64,000 nucleotides of DNA, taken from assembly GCF_000144625.1 (NCBI RefSeq), contig NC_014376.1:1054001-1118000 (forward strand), in the 5' to 3' direction. Both the position numbers and the translations under genes were made by a program. Shown in pieces: positions 26,715 through 34,200 of this stretch; position 1 is the first letter of the stretch, and the number at the start of each line of letters is the position of its first letter. This stretch comes from [Clostridium] saccharolyticum WM1 (lineage in GTDB: Bacteria; Bacillota; Clostridia; Lachnospirales; Lachnospiraceae). The notes under the pieces are model-generated. The model searched no databases and was not told where the DNA came from. It was given only the letters and a program-made list of their open reading frames with translations.

Positions 26715-26826
26715 TTGGAATACCTCCTTTGGCTTTTATGGTAGCATGAAAGGAGCCGGCTGGCAAGATTGGATAATTTGATAACAAGACAGGACAATCA
26801 TGCAATTCAAATGAAAGGAATAGGAG

Positions 26827-26894
26827 TATAATAGAAAAAAAATAATGATTGGGCCAACGGAGGCGTTCATAGATTCCTGTGAATGCCTCTTTTT
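26827..26894 (+). ncRNA. Possible short terminated transcript upstream of the sugar operon
   Basis: TATAAT at 26827-26832 is followed about 28 bases later by a 13-bp stem (26860-26872 with 26877-26889, two G-U pairs), an ATTC loop and TTTTT (26890-26894). No gene on this strand lies upstream, so the hairpin can only end a transcript of roughly 55 bases. The -35 match is poor, which lowers confidence. Confidence 0.4.
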
Positions 26895-26983
26895 GTATTT
26901 TTTAGGAAATTCCGTTGAAATCACCGTAAGAAGGGAGCTGTGTCTGGAAAATATTGTGCACTATAACGAAAAAAACAACGAAT

Positions 26984-27012
26984 TTGGCAATGAGTCCGGT
27001 TAATAGTATAAG
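26984..27012 (+). promoter_or_regulatory. Promoter of the Gfo/Idh-ABC operon
   Basis: TTGGCA (26984-26989), 17-base spacer, TATAAG (27007-27012). Two further TATAAT boxes (27033-27038, 27057-27062) lie downstream without good -35 partners. The 26715-27157 stretch holds no gene besides these signals and the short transcript candidate. Confidence 0.55.
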
Positions 27013-27157
27013 CATATCATTCCGGTTCATTATATAATGATAAAAAAGAACCAAGATATAATGAGCCCATGAAAGCGAAAAGGAGCTTGTCCGTCGGCGG
27101 GAGCCGCGAATGGGAATCATAAATGACAGGCTCATGATAGTAAGAAAGGAAAATCAT

Positions 27158-28438
27158 ATGAAAAGGATTACAGTTGCCCTTGCGGGCTTGGGAAGCAGAG
27201 GCAAGGATACCTATGCACCGGTTGCAAAACTGCTTCCTGAAAAAATGGAGATCACTGCCATTGCGGATATTGATGAAACAAAGGTGGAAGAGGTGGCCAG
27301 AGAATACGGAGTGCCAAGAGAGCGATGTTTCTCCAGCGCCGAGGAGATGTTAAAGGAGGAAAAGCTTGCGGATGTAATGTTTATTGCCACACAGGACCGG
27401 CAGCATGTGGGCCATGCCCTTCCTGCTCTTGAAAAGGGATACGATCTATTGCTGGAAAAACCCGTTTCGCCGGATTTAGACGAATGCAGGGAACTATTAA
27501 AATCTGCCAGTGAGAAGGGACGGAAGGTGGTTGTCTGTCATGTGCTGCGCTATACGCCTTTTTATACAAAGGTGAAAGAACTGATAGATGACCGGGTGAT
27601 CGGTGATGTGGTCACTGTCATGGGAATTGAGAATGTAGGGTACTGGCATCAGGCTCACAGCTTTGTCAGGGGAAACTGGAGAAATTCCGATATCACCAGT
27701 CCTATGATCCTTCAAAAGTGCTGTCATGACATGGATCTTTTATTGTGGCTGACGGGAAAAACCTGCGATTCCGTCACATCCTTTGGAAGCACCTATTTAT
27801 TCAAAAAGGAAAAGGCTCCGGAAGGTGCAGCTATGCGCTGCCTGGATGGATGCAGGGCTAAGAACGAATGTCCCTTTGATGCGGAAAAAATCTACATAAC
27901 CAATGAAAAGACCGGCATTGCTCATGGCAAGTCAGACTGGCCGTGTAACGTGCTTACCCTTCAGCCTACGGAAGAATCCGTTATGGAAGCCTTAAAGACC
28001 GGACCGTACGGGAGATGCGTGTATCATTGCGATAATAATGTAGTGGATCATCAGGTAGTGAATTTAAATATGACAGACGGCTCAACCATCAGCTTTACCA
28101 TGACAGGCTGTACCGAGGAAAATTCCAGATATACCAAATTTATGGGAACAAAGGGAGAGATAGAAGCAAGCCTTCATTCCAACCTTATCACGGTAAGGCC
28201 CTTTGGAAAGGAAAAGCAAATCATAGATGTTTCCAAATTGTCTGACGATTTTTCCGGCCATGCCGGCGGCGATAACCGGATGGTGGAGCAGTTTCTTGAC
28301 ATGGTCAGGGAAGGATCCGAACCAGGCCATTCCATGACCACATTGGAAAAGTCCCTGGAGAGCCATTACATCGCCCTGGCAGCGGAGCAGTCCAGAATTT
28401 TAAGGGGAAAGCTGGTTCCATTAAAGGATATTCGTTAA
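27158..28438 (+). CDS. Gfo/Idh/MocA family NAD(P)-dependent dehydrogenase
   Basis: 426 aa cytoplasmic oxidoreductase for a sugar or sugar acid. N-terminal Rossmann motif VALAGLGSRGKDTYAP and the family EKP motif (LLEKPVSPD) carrying the catalytic Lys. C-terminal beta-sheet domain. It contains an unusual Cys cluster (CLDGCRAKNECPFDA near residue 225, then WPCN and CVYHCDN), which could bind metal. AAGAAAGGAAAA precedes ATG 27158; the open frame to 27110 has no RBS. First gene of a four-gene unit with a sugar ABC importer. Confidence 0.85.
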   Translation: MKRITVALAGLGSRGKDTYAPVAKLLPEKMEITAIADIDETKVEEVAREYGVPRERCFSSAEEMLKEEKLADVMFIATQDRQHVGHALPALEKGYDLLLEKPVSPDLDECRELLKSASEKGRKVVVCHVLRYTPFYTKVKELIDDRVIGDVVTVMGIENVGYWHQAHSFVRGNWRNSDITSPMILQKCCHDMDLLLWLTGKTCDSVTSFGSTYLFKKEKAPEGAAMRCLDGCRAKNECPFDAEKIYITNEKTGIAHGKSDWPCNVLTLQPTEESVMEALKTGPYGRCVYHCDNNVVDHQVVNLNMTDGSTISFTMTGCTEENSRYTKFMGTKGEIEASLHSNLITVRPFGKEKQIIDVSKLSDDFSGHAGGDNRMVEQFLDMVREGSEPGHSMTTLEKSLESHYIALAAEQSRILRGKLVPLKDIR

Positions 28439-28472
28439 TTTTAAATATCAATAAAAAAGGAGAGAGCAGATT

Positions 28473-29768
28473 ATGAAGAAAACAAAAGGAAAGAAAATGA
28501 TGGCAATGGGAATGGCCCTTGCCATGGCTGCAATGAGCATAACCGCATGCAGCGGAGGCGGCGGAGCTTCCAAAGGAGGCCCTGTGACACTGAGCTTTGG
28601 AATATGGGATGAAAAGCAGCGCCCTGTCATGGAATCCATGATCCAGGCCTACGAGAAGACGCATGAAAATGTAACCATCGAGATCCAGCTTACCCCTTAT
28701 AAGGGAGGCGAATACTGGACCAAGCTGGAGGCTGCGGCAACAGGAGGGACAGCCCCTGATGTGTTCTGGCTCAATGTGCTTCATGCTGAGGATTACTACG
28801 ACGGAGGAATCCTTCTGGATTTAAATGAATCTTTGAAAAAGTCAGACTTAGATCTTGGAAAAAACTTTCCGGAAGCCCTTGTAAAGGCCTATAACTTTGA
28901 GGATAAACAGATTGCCGTACCTAAGGATTTTGATACCAATGCCCTGTGGTATAACAAAGAAATCTTTGATAAGGCAGGGGTGGCTTACCCTACCGATGAC
29001 TGGACCTATGATGACCTCGTAAAGGCATGCAAGGATTTAAAGGCAGCAGGCCTTGACTCAGGAGCCTATCCTTTTGCCTGCCCCATTGATTTCCAGACCT
29101 GGTATTATCCAACCGTATATGCTAACGGCGGCTGGATCTTAAATGAAGACAAAACAGAAACCGGCTATGCGGATCCCAAGACTCAGGAGGGAATCCAGTG
29201 CTGGATTGATCTGATAAAAGAAGGCTATTCCCCATCAGCAGCCGCATTGTCAGAGACCAGTGCCGATGCCATGTTTGAGGGAGGACAGCTGGCTATGGTT
29301 TTAGCAGGCTCCTATATGACACCGGAGTATACGGGAAATGATGCCATCAACACTAAGATCAACCTGGTAGAATTTCCATCATTCAACGGAACGGAGCCCA
29401 ACATTATTAACGGTCTTGGTTATGCAGTATTTGCAGGAAGTAAAAATAAGGACGCAGCAGCAGATTTTGCATTATGGCTGGGAAGCGAAGAGGCCATGAA
29501 GATCCAGGGAGAGAGCGGAGTTGTTATTTCCGCAAGGAATGACGCCCAGAAGTATTTTTCCGAGTCCAACAAGGATTTAAATCTGGCGGCATATACCAAT
29601 CATTCCGGTGAAGCCAATCCTCTTCCGGTGTGCAAATCCGTGGCAGAGATCTATGATCTGGAAGCAGAGGCTTTAAAGGCAGCTTATTCCGGGGATAAGC
29701 CTTTAGCAGATGTATGCAGCCAGCTTAAAACAGACACAGATGCGATTCTGGCAAAAAATAAGAAGTAG
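28473..29768 (+). CDS. Sugar ABC transporter substrate-binding lipoprotein
   Basis: 431 aa family 1 extracellular solute-binding protein. Lipoprotein signal peptide with lipobox Ile-Thr-Ala-Cys at about residues 24-27 followed by a Ser/Gly linker. Typical SBP_bac_1 segments (YNKEIFDKAGV, DDWTYDDL). GGAGAG lies before ATG 28473. It delivers sugar to the two permeases encoded directly downstream. No dedicated ATPase is present, so an MsmK-type shared ATPase is expected. Confidence 0.9.
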   Translation: MKKTKGKKMMAMGMALAMAAMSITACSGGGGASKGGPVTLSFGIWDEKQRPVMESMIQAYEKTHENVTIEIQLTPYKGGEYWTKLEAAATGGTAPDVFWLNVLHAEDYYDGGILLDLNESLKKSDLDLGKNFPEALVKAYNFEDKQIAVPKDFDTNALWYNKEIFDKAGVAYPTDDWTYDDLVKACKDLKAAGLDSGAYPFACPIDFQTWYYPTVYANGGWILNEDKTETGYADPKTQEGIQCWIDLIKEGYSPSAAALSETSADAMFEGGQLAMVLAGSYMTPEYTGNDAINTKINLVEFPSFNGTEPNIINGLGYAVFAGSKNKDAAADFALWLGSEEAMKIQGESGVVISARNDAQKYFSESNKDLNLAAYTNHSGEANPLPVCKSVAEIYDLEAEALKAAYSGDKPLADVCSQLKTDTDAILAKNKK

Positions 29769-29777
29769 GTGTATGGA

Positions 29778-30686
29778 ATGCAGGGTACGACAAAAAAGAA
29801 AATTGCAAAGCGGCAATGGAAAGAATGGGGAGAGGGGTATTTATTTATAACGCCCCTGTTGCTGGGAATCTTTGTATTTTATATTTTTCCCTTTATTCAG
29901 AATTTCTGGTTCAGCTTTAATGAAGTGAATAAATTCAATGCAGCCACCTTTTATGGCCTTAACAATTATAAGGAAATGTGTAAGGATAAAGAACTGTGGA
30001 AGGCTCTTGGAAATACACTTCTTTACGTCGGGGTCACTGTGCCCTTGGGCCTTACGTTATCCTTGTTTGTAGCGGCCCTGCTCAATACGAAAATCAGGGG
30101 AACTTCCTTTTACCGGACCATTTATTTCCTGCCCTCAGTAACCATGTCGGCGGCAGTGGCGATGGTTTGGAAGTGGATTTATAATGAGCAGTACGGACTT
30201 TTAAATGCGGCGATGAAGGCCATGGGTTTTTCTCCACATGGCTGGATCACCGATCCTAAAACTGCCCTGTTCATGGTGATGATCGTTGGGATTTGGGGGA
30301 CTGTTGGCTATAACATGATCATACTTTTGGCAGGCATGCAGGGGATCTCAAGATCCTATTATGAGGCGGCGTCTGTGGATGGGGCAAGCGGCATTCACCA
30401 ATTCTTTAAAATTACGGTCCCCATGCTGTCACCCACCATATTTTTCGTACTGATCACTTCCGTCATCAGCGGTTTTCAGGTATTTGACACCATTTACATG
30501 ATGGTTGGAAAAACCAATACGGCTTATCGCAGCACACAGACTTTGGTCATGTTGTTCTACCGAAATGCGTTTGATTATGGACATAAGGGCTATGCAGCAG
30601 CCATATCCATTTTAATCTTTTCTATTATTATGCTGGTAACAGTGATACAGATGATAGGACAGAGAAAATGGGTCAATTACGACTAA
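29778..30686 (+). CDS. Sugar ABC transporter permease (MalF/UgpA type)
   Basis: 302 aa, six TM segments, with the EAA loop (YYEAASVDGASGIHQFFKITVP) that docks to the ATPase. GTG 29769 directly after the SBP stop is also in frame, but AGGTG at 29767-29771 favours ATG 29778. Sugar specificity cannot be read from the sequence. Confidence 0.88.
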   Translation: MQGTTKKKIAKRQWKEWGEGYLFITPLLLGIFVFYIFPFIQNFWFSFNEVNKFNAATFYGLNNYKEMCKDKELWKALGNTLLYVGVTVPLGLTLSLFVAALLNTKIRGTSFYRTIYFLPSVTMSAAVAMVWKWIYNEQYGLLNAAMKAMGFSPHGWITDPKTALFMVMIVGIWGTVGYNMIILLAGMQGISRSYYEAASVDGASGIHQFFKITVPMLSPTIFFVLITSVISGFQVFDTIYMMVGKTNTAYRSTQTLVMLFYRNAFDYGHKGYAAAISILIFSIIMLVTVIQMIGQRKWVNYD

Positions 30687-30698
30687 AGGAGGCACCGG

Positions 30699-31526
30699 AT
30701 GAAGAGAACGAGCAGTCGAAAAAAACTATTGATCCATATGATTCTGATTGCAGGAATCGGTATTACCGTGTTTCCGTTTCTTTGGATGCTGTTTACCTCC
30801 TTTAAAACAAAGGGAGAATCCATGGCGATTCCGCCTACAATCTTTCCGCAGCAGTTTGCAACAGAGGCTTATAATAACGTTCTGACCGCCCTGCCCTTTG
30901 GAAGAATATATATGAACACCGTTTTTTCAACGGTTATAACGGTTGCAGGACAGGTGGCGATCTGCACCCTGGCAGCGTATTCCTTTGCCAGAATTAAGTT
31001 TCCAGGGAGGGATATCCTGTTTTTGATCGTGTTGTCCGTCCTGATGGTACCAGGACAGATCTTTCTGGTTCCCCAGTACTTAATTGTACAGAAGATCGGG
31101 CTGCTGGATACGCTGTTTGCGCTTTTTCTGCCTAATTTATTCAGTGCCTTCGGCACCTTTATGATGCGCCAGTTTTTCTTATCGCTCCCCGATGAACTGG
31201 AGGAAGCGGCTATACTAGACGGCTGCAGCAGATTCCAGATCCTGACCAGGATCATGGTTCCTCTGGTCAAATCAGGGATCGTGGCCCTTGTGATCTTCAC
31301 AGCGAAGTTTGCCTGGAATGATTTTATGTGGCCTTTGATTGTCAATACCTCCACTACAAAAATGACTCTTGCTCCGGCTCTGTCCACTCTTCAGGGACAG
31401 CATACCAATGATTATCCGGCACAGATGGCAGGAGCAGTTCTGGCGGTTATCCCAATGATTGTTTTGTTTTTTATTTTCCAGAAACAGTTTATAGAAGGCG
31501 TGGCTCATACAGGTGTAAAAGGCTAA
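30699..31526 (+). CDS. Sugar ABC transporter permease (MalG/UgpE type)
   Basis: 275 aa, six TM segments, EAA loop LPDELEEAAILDGCSRFQI. Partner of the preceding permease, 12 bases apart, with AAAGGAGG before ATG 30699. Last gene of the operon, followed by a terminator. Confidence 0.88.
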   Translation: MKRTSSRKKLLIHMILIAGIGITVFPFLWMLFTSFKTKGESMAIPPTIFPQQFATEAYNNVLTALPFGRIYMNTVFSTVITVAGQVAICTLAAYSFARIKFPGRDILFLIVLSVLMVPGQIFLVPQYLIVQKIGLLDTLFALFLPNLFSAFGTFMMRQFFLSLPDELEEAAILDGCSRFQILTRIMVPLVKSGIVALVIFTAKFAWNDFMWPLIVNTSTTKMTLAPALSTLQGQHTNDYPAQMAGAVLAVIPMIVLFFIFQKQFIEGVAHTGVKG

Positions 31527-31577
31527 AGGATGCATTTAAACAAATTTTAGAATGTGTGCAGAGTCGTTTGAAACAGG

Positions 31578-31613
31578 AAAAGGAAAGCGGACCGGATCCG
31601 CTTTCCTTTTCTT
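31578..31613 (+). terminator. Terminator of the sugar ABC operon
   Basis: Perfect 14-bp stem (31578-31591 with 31597-31610), 5-base loop, and T-rich arm end. Confidence 0.8.
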
Positions 31614-31778
31614 ACTCTGGAGGTGTGAAATACCTTTTAATACCGGAAAATTTTCATAAAAGTTCTTCCTGATTCTATTTCTATGATGATAATTATAAAG
31701 TAATAAACAAAAGAAACTTTGCATATACTTGGTAATATATGGTCGATATAAAATATTTCTGTAAAGGAGAGAACTAAT

Positions 31779-32012
31779 ATGCCAAGAGGAGTAAGAAAGA
31801 CACCGCTTGAAAAGCTTCAGGAAGAATTAAAAGAGGTCCAGGAATCAATCCAGCAATATAAGAACAGTCTGGTTACGTTGGGGGAAAAAGAGAAAGAGAT
31901 TCAGGATAAAATAAAGCTGGAACAATTTAAGGAAGTATCAACAATTTTGGACGAGCATGAGATGTCGATCATGGATTTAAAGGAATTACTAATTTCATCG
32001 AAAGCCGAGTAA
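31779..32012 (+). CDS. Small coiled-coil protein, MPRGVRK family (copy 1)
   Basis: 77 aa. Basic N-terminus (MPRGVRKT), a Glu/Lys/Gln-rich coiled coil (about residues 10-60) and a conserved C-terminal helix MSIMDLKELL. Closely related to the protein at 32279-32506. AAAGGAGAG precedes the start. No family recognised; size and layout recall DUF4315-like small coiled-coil proteins, but I do not claim membership. Lies in an AT-rich island. Confidence 0.7.
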   Translation: MPRGVRKTPLEKLQEELKEVQESIQQYKNSLVTLGEKEKEIQDKIKLEQFKEVSTILDEHEMSIMDLKELLISSKAE

Positions 32013-32038
32013 AATGCTTGAATGGCTGCAGAGAGAAT

Positions 32039-32059
32039 ATGCAAATAAGGACGCAGTTT
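32039..32059 (+). repeat. 21-bp direct repeat, copy 1 (orphan terminator arm)
   Basis: Identical to 34053-34073, starting ATGCAAATAAGG. At 34057-34099 this sequence is the 5' arm of a terminator; here the matching 3' arm is missing. Confidence 0.85.
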
Positions 32060-32081
32060 ACAATAAAATACGATACAACAT

Positions 32082-32121
32082 TGAACAATATTTCAAATAC
32101 ACGTATTTACGACATTGTTCA
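32082..32121. repeat. Nested inverted repeat in the AT-rich island
   Basis: TGAACAAT (32082-32089) with ATTGTTCA (32114-32121), enclosing AAATAC/GTATTT (32095-32100, 32103-32108). No T tract follows. It could be an operator or mRNA structure upstream of the second coiled-coil gene. Confidence 0.45.
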
Positions 32122-32278
32122 GTAATACGATAATTAAATATTGTCATTTCAAGTCGTTTCGTATCCGCATAAACCGAAACAATTTGGGGTAACTTTTATT
32201 ACAATCAGGACTTATTCAAGCACTTATTTGATTATTGTATATATTGAAAAATGTGTGAAATAAAAGGAGGGTACAATT

Positions 32279-32506
32279 ATGCCAAGAGGTGTGCGCAAAT
32301 CATCACTTTTAAAATTACAAGAAGAACTAAAAAATACACAAGATGCGATAGAACAATATAAGGCAGCTATTAAAACCCAAGAAGAAAGAGCAAAGCAGAT
32401 TCAAGAAGAAATTAAGTTAGAAGAATTTAAGGAAATATCAGCAATTCTCGAAGAGAAGAACATGTCTGTTACCGACCTAAAAGAAATACTTTTAAGCAAA
32501 GATTAG
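32279..32506 (+). CDS. Small coiled-coil protein, MPRGVRK family (copy 2)
   Basis: 75 aa paralogue of the protein at 31779-32012: same MPRGVRK start, the same coiled-coil register (KLQEELKN, EQYKAAIK) and C-terminal MSVTDLKEILL. AAAGGAGG lies before ATG 32279. It is more AT-rich than copy 1. The two copies may form homo- or hetero-oligomers; the basic N-terminus would allow nucleic acid or membrane contact. Function unknown. Confidence 0.7.
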   Translation: MPRGVRKSSLLKLQEELKNTQDAIEQYKAAIKTQEERAKQIQEEIKLEEFKEISAILEEKNMSVTDLKEILLSKD

Positions 32507-32509
32507 TTG

Positions 32510-32550
32510 ATATGCCAAATATCCTTATGGGGTGTTTGGCATATTTTTTT
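32510..32550 (+). terminator. Terminator after the second coiled-coil gene
   Basis: ATATGCCAAA (32510-32519) with TTTGGCATAT (32535-32544), then T run to 32550. Confidence 0.8.
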
Positions 32551-32655
32551 GAGAAAACAGAAATGTGGTAAGAATAATATGTATTCTATCATGAGTTTTT
32601 TATCAAGATTCCATGTAATTATTTGTAATATATCGTTATGAATAGGTAGAATTAG

Positions 32656-32663
32656 CATATAAT
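32656..32663 (+). promoter_or_regulatory. -10-like box of the LysM-GH18 gene
   Basis: CATATAAT at 32656-32663 fits both a sigma-A TATAAT and a sporulation sigma-E/K CATA-type -10 box. No good sigma-A -35 is found 17 bases upstream, so a sporulation promoter is possible. Confidence 0.35.
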
Positions 32664-32692
32664 AGGATTAATTAGATTACTTGAGGGAAGTC

Positions 32693-33988
32693 ATGATCAT
32701 ACATGTTGTTCAATCTGGCGAAACTATTGATTCGATATCAGATTATTACAAAATTCCTGTTAACAGATTAATATTGGAAAACGGAATTACAAACCCTAAC
32801 AATTTAGCAATTGGTCAAACGATCGTGATTGTTCAGCCGGAAACACTCTACACTGTCCGGGCCGGCGATACATTGGAGAGTATTGCTGAGCAGCACGGTG
32901 TTTCCCCAATGGAATTATTAAGAAATAACCCTTATCTTTCCGATAGAGAATTTATGTATTCCGGTGAAACCATAGTTATAAAATATCAAACGAATAAAGC
33001 AAGAACGATTGAAACCAGTGGCTATACCTTTTCATATATAGATCAATCTGTTTTAATAAAAACGCTACCTTTTTTATCATATTTGACTATTTTCAATTAT
33101 AGGGCCACACGTGAAGGAGATCTTGTCACTATTGCTGACGATGCAGATGTCATTCAGTTGGCTAAAACTTATGGTGTTGCGCCCATGATGTTTGTTTCTA
33201 CAATTACGGAAGAAGGAACAATTATTCGTGAAGTAACTCAGAATATTTTAAATAACTCTTCTGTGCAAGATCGCCTCATTGACAATATTCTTCAAATGAT
33301 AAAAACAAAAGGTTATTATGGAGTGAATATGTATATCGAAGATATTACACCGGATAACATAAATAGTATTGTAGAATACATAAGAGTAGCTTCCGCTAAA
33401 TTTCGTTCAGAAGGTTATAGAGTGCTAGTCACCACAACGCCAATCATGAATATTGATAGGCCTATTGTCAGCTTTGAAAAATTGGATTATTCACGATTAT
33501 CTGGATATGTAGATGGAATTTTATTTGCTTCTTATGATTGGGCCAGATTTTACAGTTACCCAAGTTCAATTTTTCCGGTTAATGTTTTACGAGAGTTATT
33601 ATATTATGTAGTCAATATTATTCCACCTGACTTTTTATTCTTAGGAATCACTACGCTCGGTTATGATTGGACACTTCCTTATGTTCCGGGAGCTACGGGG
33701 GCTACTGCTATAGCAAACAATAATGCAATACGAATAGCAGCAGAAAACAATATACCAATACAATTTAATGAAGCAGCACAATCACCTTTTTTCTATTATA
33801 TGGATAGTGATGGAATCCTTCATATAGTGTGGTTTAATGATGCGAGAAGTTTTGACGCAAGAGCGGGGCTGGTAGAAGAATTTGATCTTCAAGGTCTATC
33901 TCTATGGACTATTATGAGATTTGATACACAAATGTGGTTTATTATTAATTCTCAATACAACATAGAGAAAGTTATGGAGGCTGACTAA
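32693..33988 (+). CDS. LysM-GH18 protein, spore cortex-lytic SleL/YaaH type
   Basis: 431 aa without signal peptide. Two LysM repeats (about residues 1-47 and 48-95) bind peptidoglycan, followed by a GH18-like barrel as in SleL/YaaH/YdhD N-acetylglucosaminidases of spore cortex. In the catalytic strand, where GH18 has DxxDxDxE, this protein reads YYGVNMYIED (residues 208-217): the Glu (216) remains but the Asp two residues before is Tyr. Activity may be altered. ATG 32693 with GAGGGA before it is preferred over the upstream TTG. Codon use is strikingly AT-rich compared with the flanking operons. Confidence 0.75.
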   Translation: MIIHVVQSGETIDSISDYYKIPVNRLILENGITNPNNLAIGQTIVIVQPETLYTVRAGDTLESIAEQHGVSPMELLRNNPYLSDREFMYSGETIVIKYQTNKARTIETSGYTFSYIDQSVLIKTLPFLSYLTIFNYRATREGDLVTIADDADVIQLAKTYGVAPMMFVSTITEEGTIIREVTQNILNNSSVQDRLIDNILQMIKTKGYYGVNMYIEDITPDNINSIVEYIRVASAKFRSEGYRVLVTTTPIMNIDRPIVSFEKLDYSRLSGYVDGILFASYDWARFYSYPSSIFPVNVLRELLYYVVNIIPPDFLFLGITTLGYDWTLPYVPGATGATAIANNNAIRIAAENNIPIQFNEAAQSPFFYYMDSDGILHIVWFNDARSFDARAGLVEEFDLQGLSLWTIMRFDTQMWFIINSQYNIEKVMEAD

Positions 33989-34052
33989 GAAATTAATTGG
34001 TTGGATACATAACCTTTGATAAAACATAACAAATAGGAGCATTTAAGCTATA

Positions 34053-34073
34053 ATGCAAATAAGGACGCAGTTT
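34053..34073 (+). repeat. 21-bp direct repeat, copy 2
   Basis: Identical to 32039-32059, 2,014 bases away. It forms the 5' arm and loop start of the terminator at 34057-34099. Confidence 0.85.
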
Positions 34074-34099
34074 TAAATAAACAGCGTCCTTATTTTTTT
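34057..34099 (+). terminator. Terminator after the LysM-GH18 gene
   Basis: AAATAAGGACGC (34057-34068) with GCGTCCTTATTT (34084-34095), followed by T to 34099. Confidence 0.85.
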
Positions 34100-34125
34100 G
34101 TGTGTAATCCGTTATGATAAAAAAA

Positions 34126-34167
34126 GAAACACCCTGCAGGTATCCCTTACCTACAAAAAAGCATGGA
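34126..34167 (+). repeat. Upstream repeat element, degenerate copy at rhaB
   Basis: GAAACACCCT at 34126-34135 and GGTATCCCT at 34139-34147 match the element upstream of the MATE gene almost base for base, as does AAAGCATGG at 34158-34166. The second hairpin is eroded (CCTACA instead of TGCCC). It lies about 35 bases before the rhaB start, in the same orientation relative to the gene as all other copies. Confidence 0.55.
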
Positions 34168-34200
34168 TTTAACAAAGAAAGCAATGGGAGAGTGGTTGAC

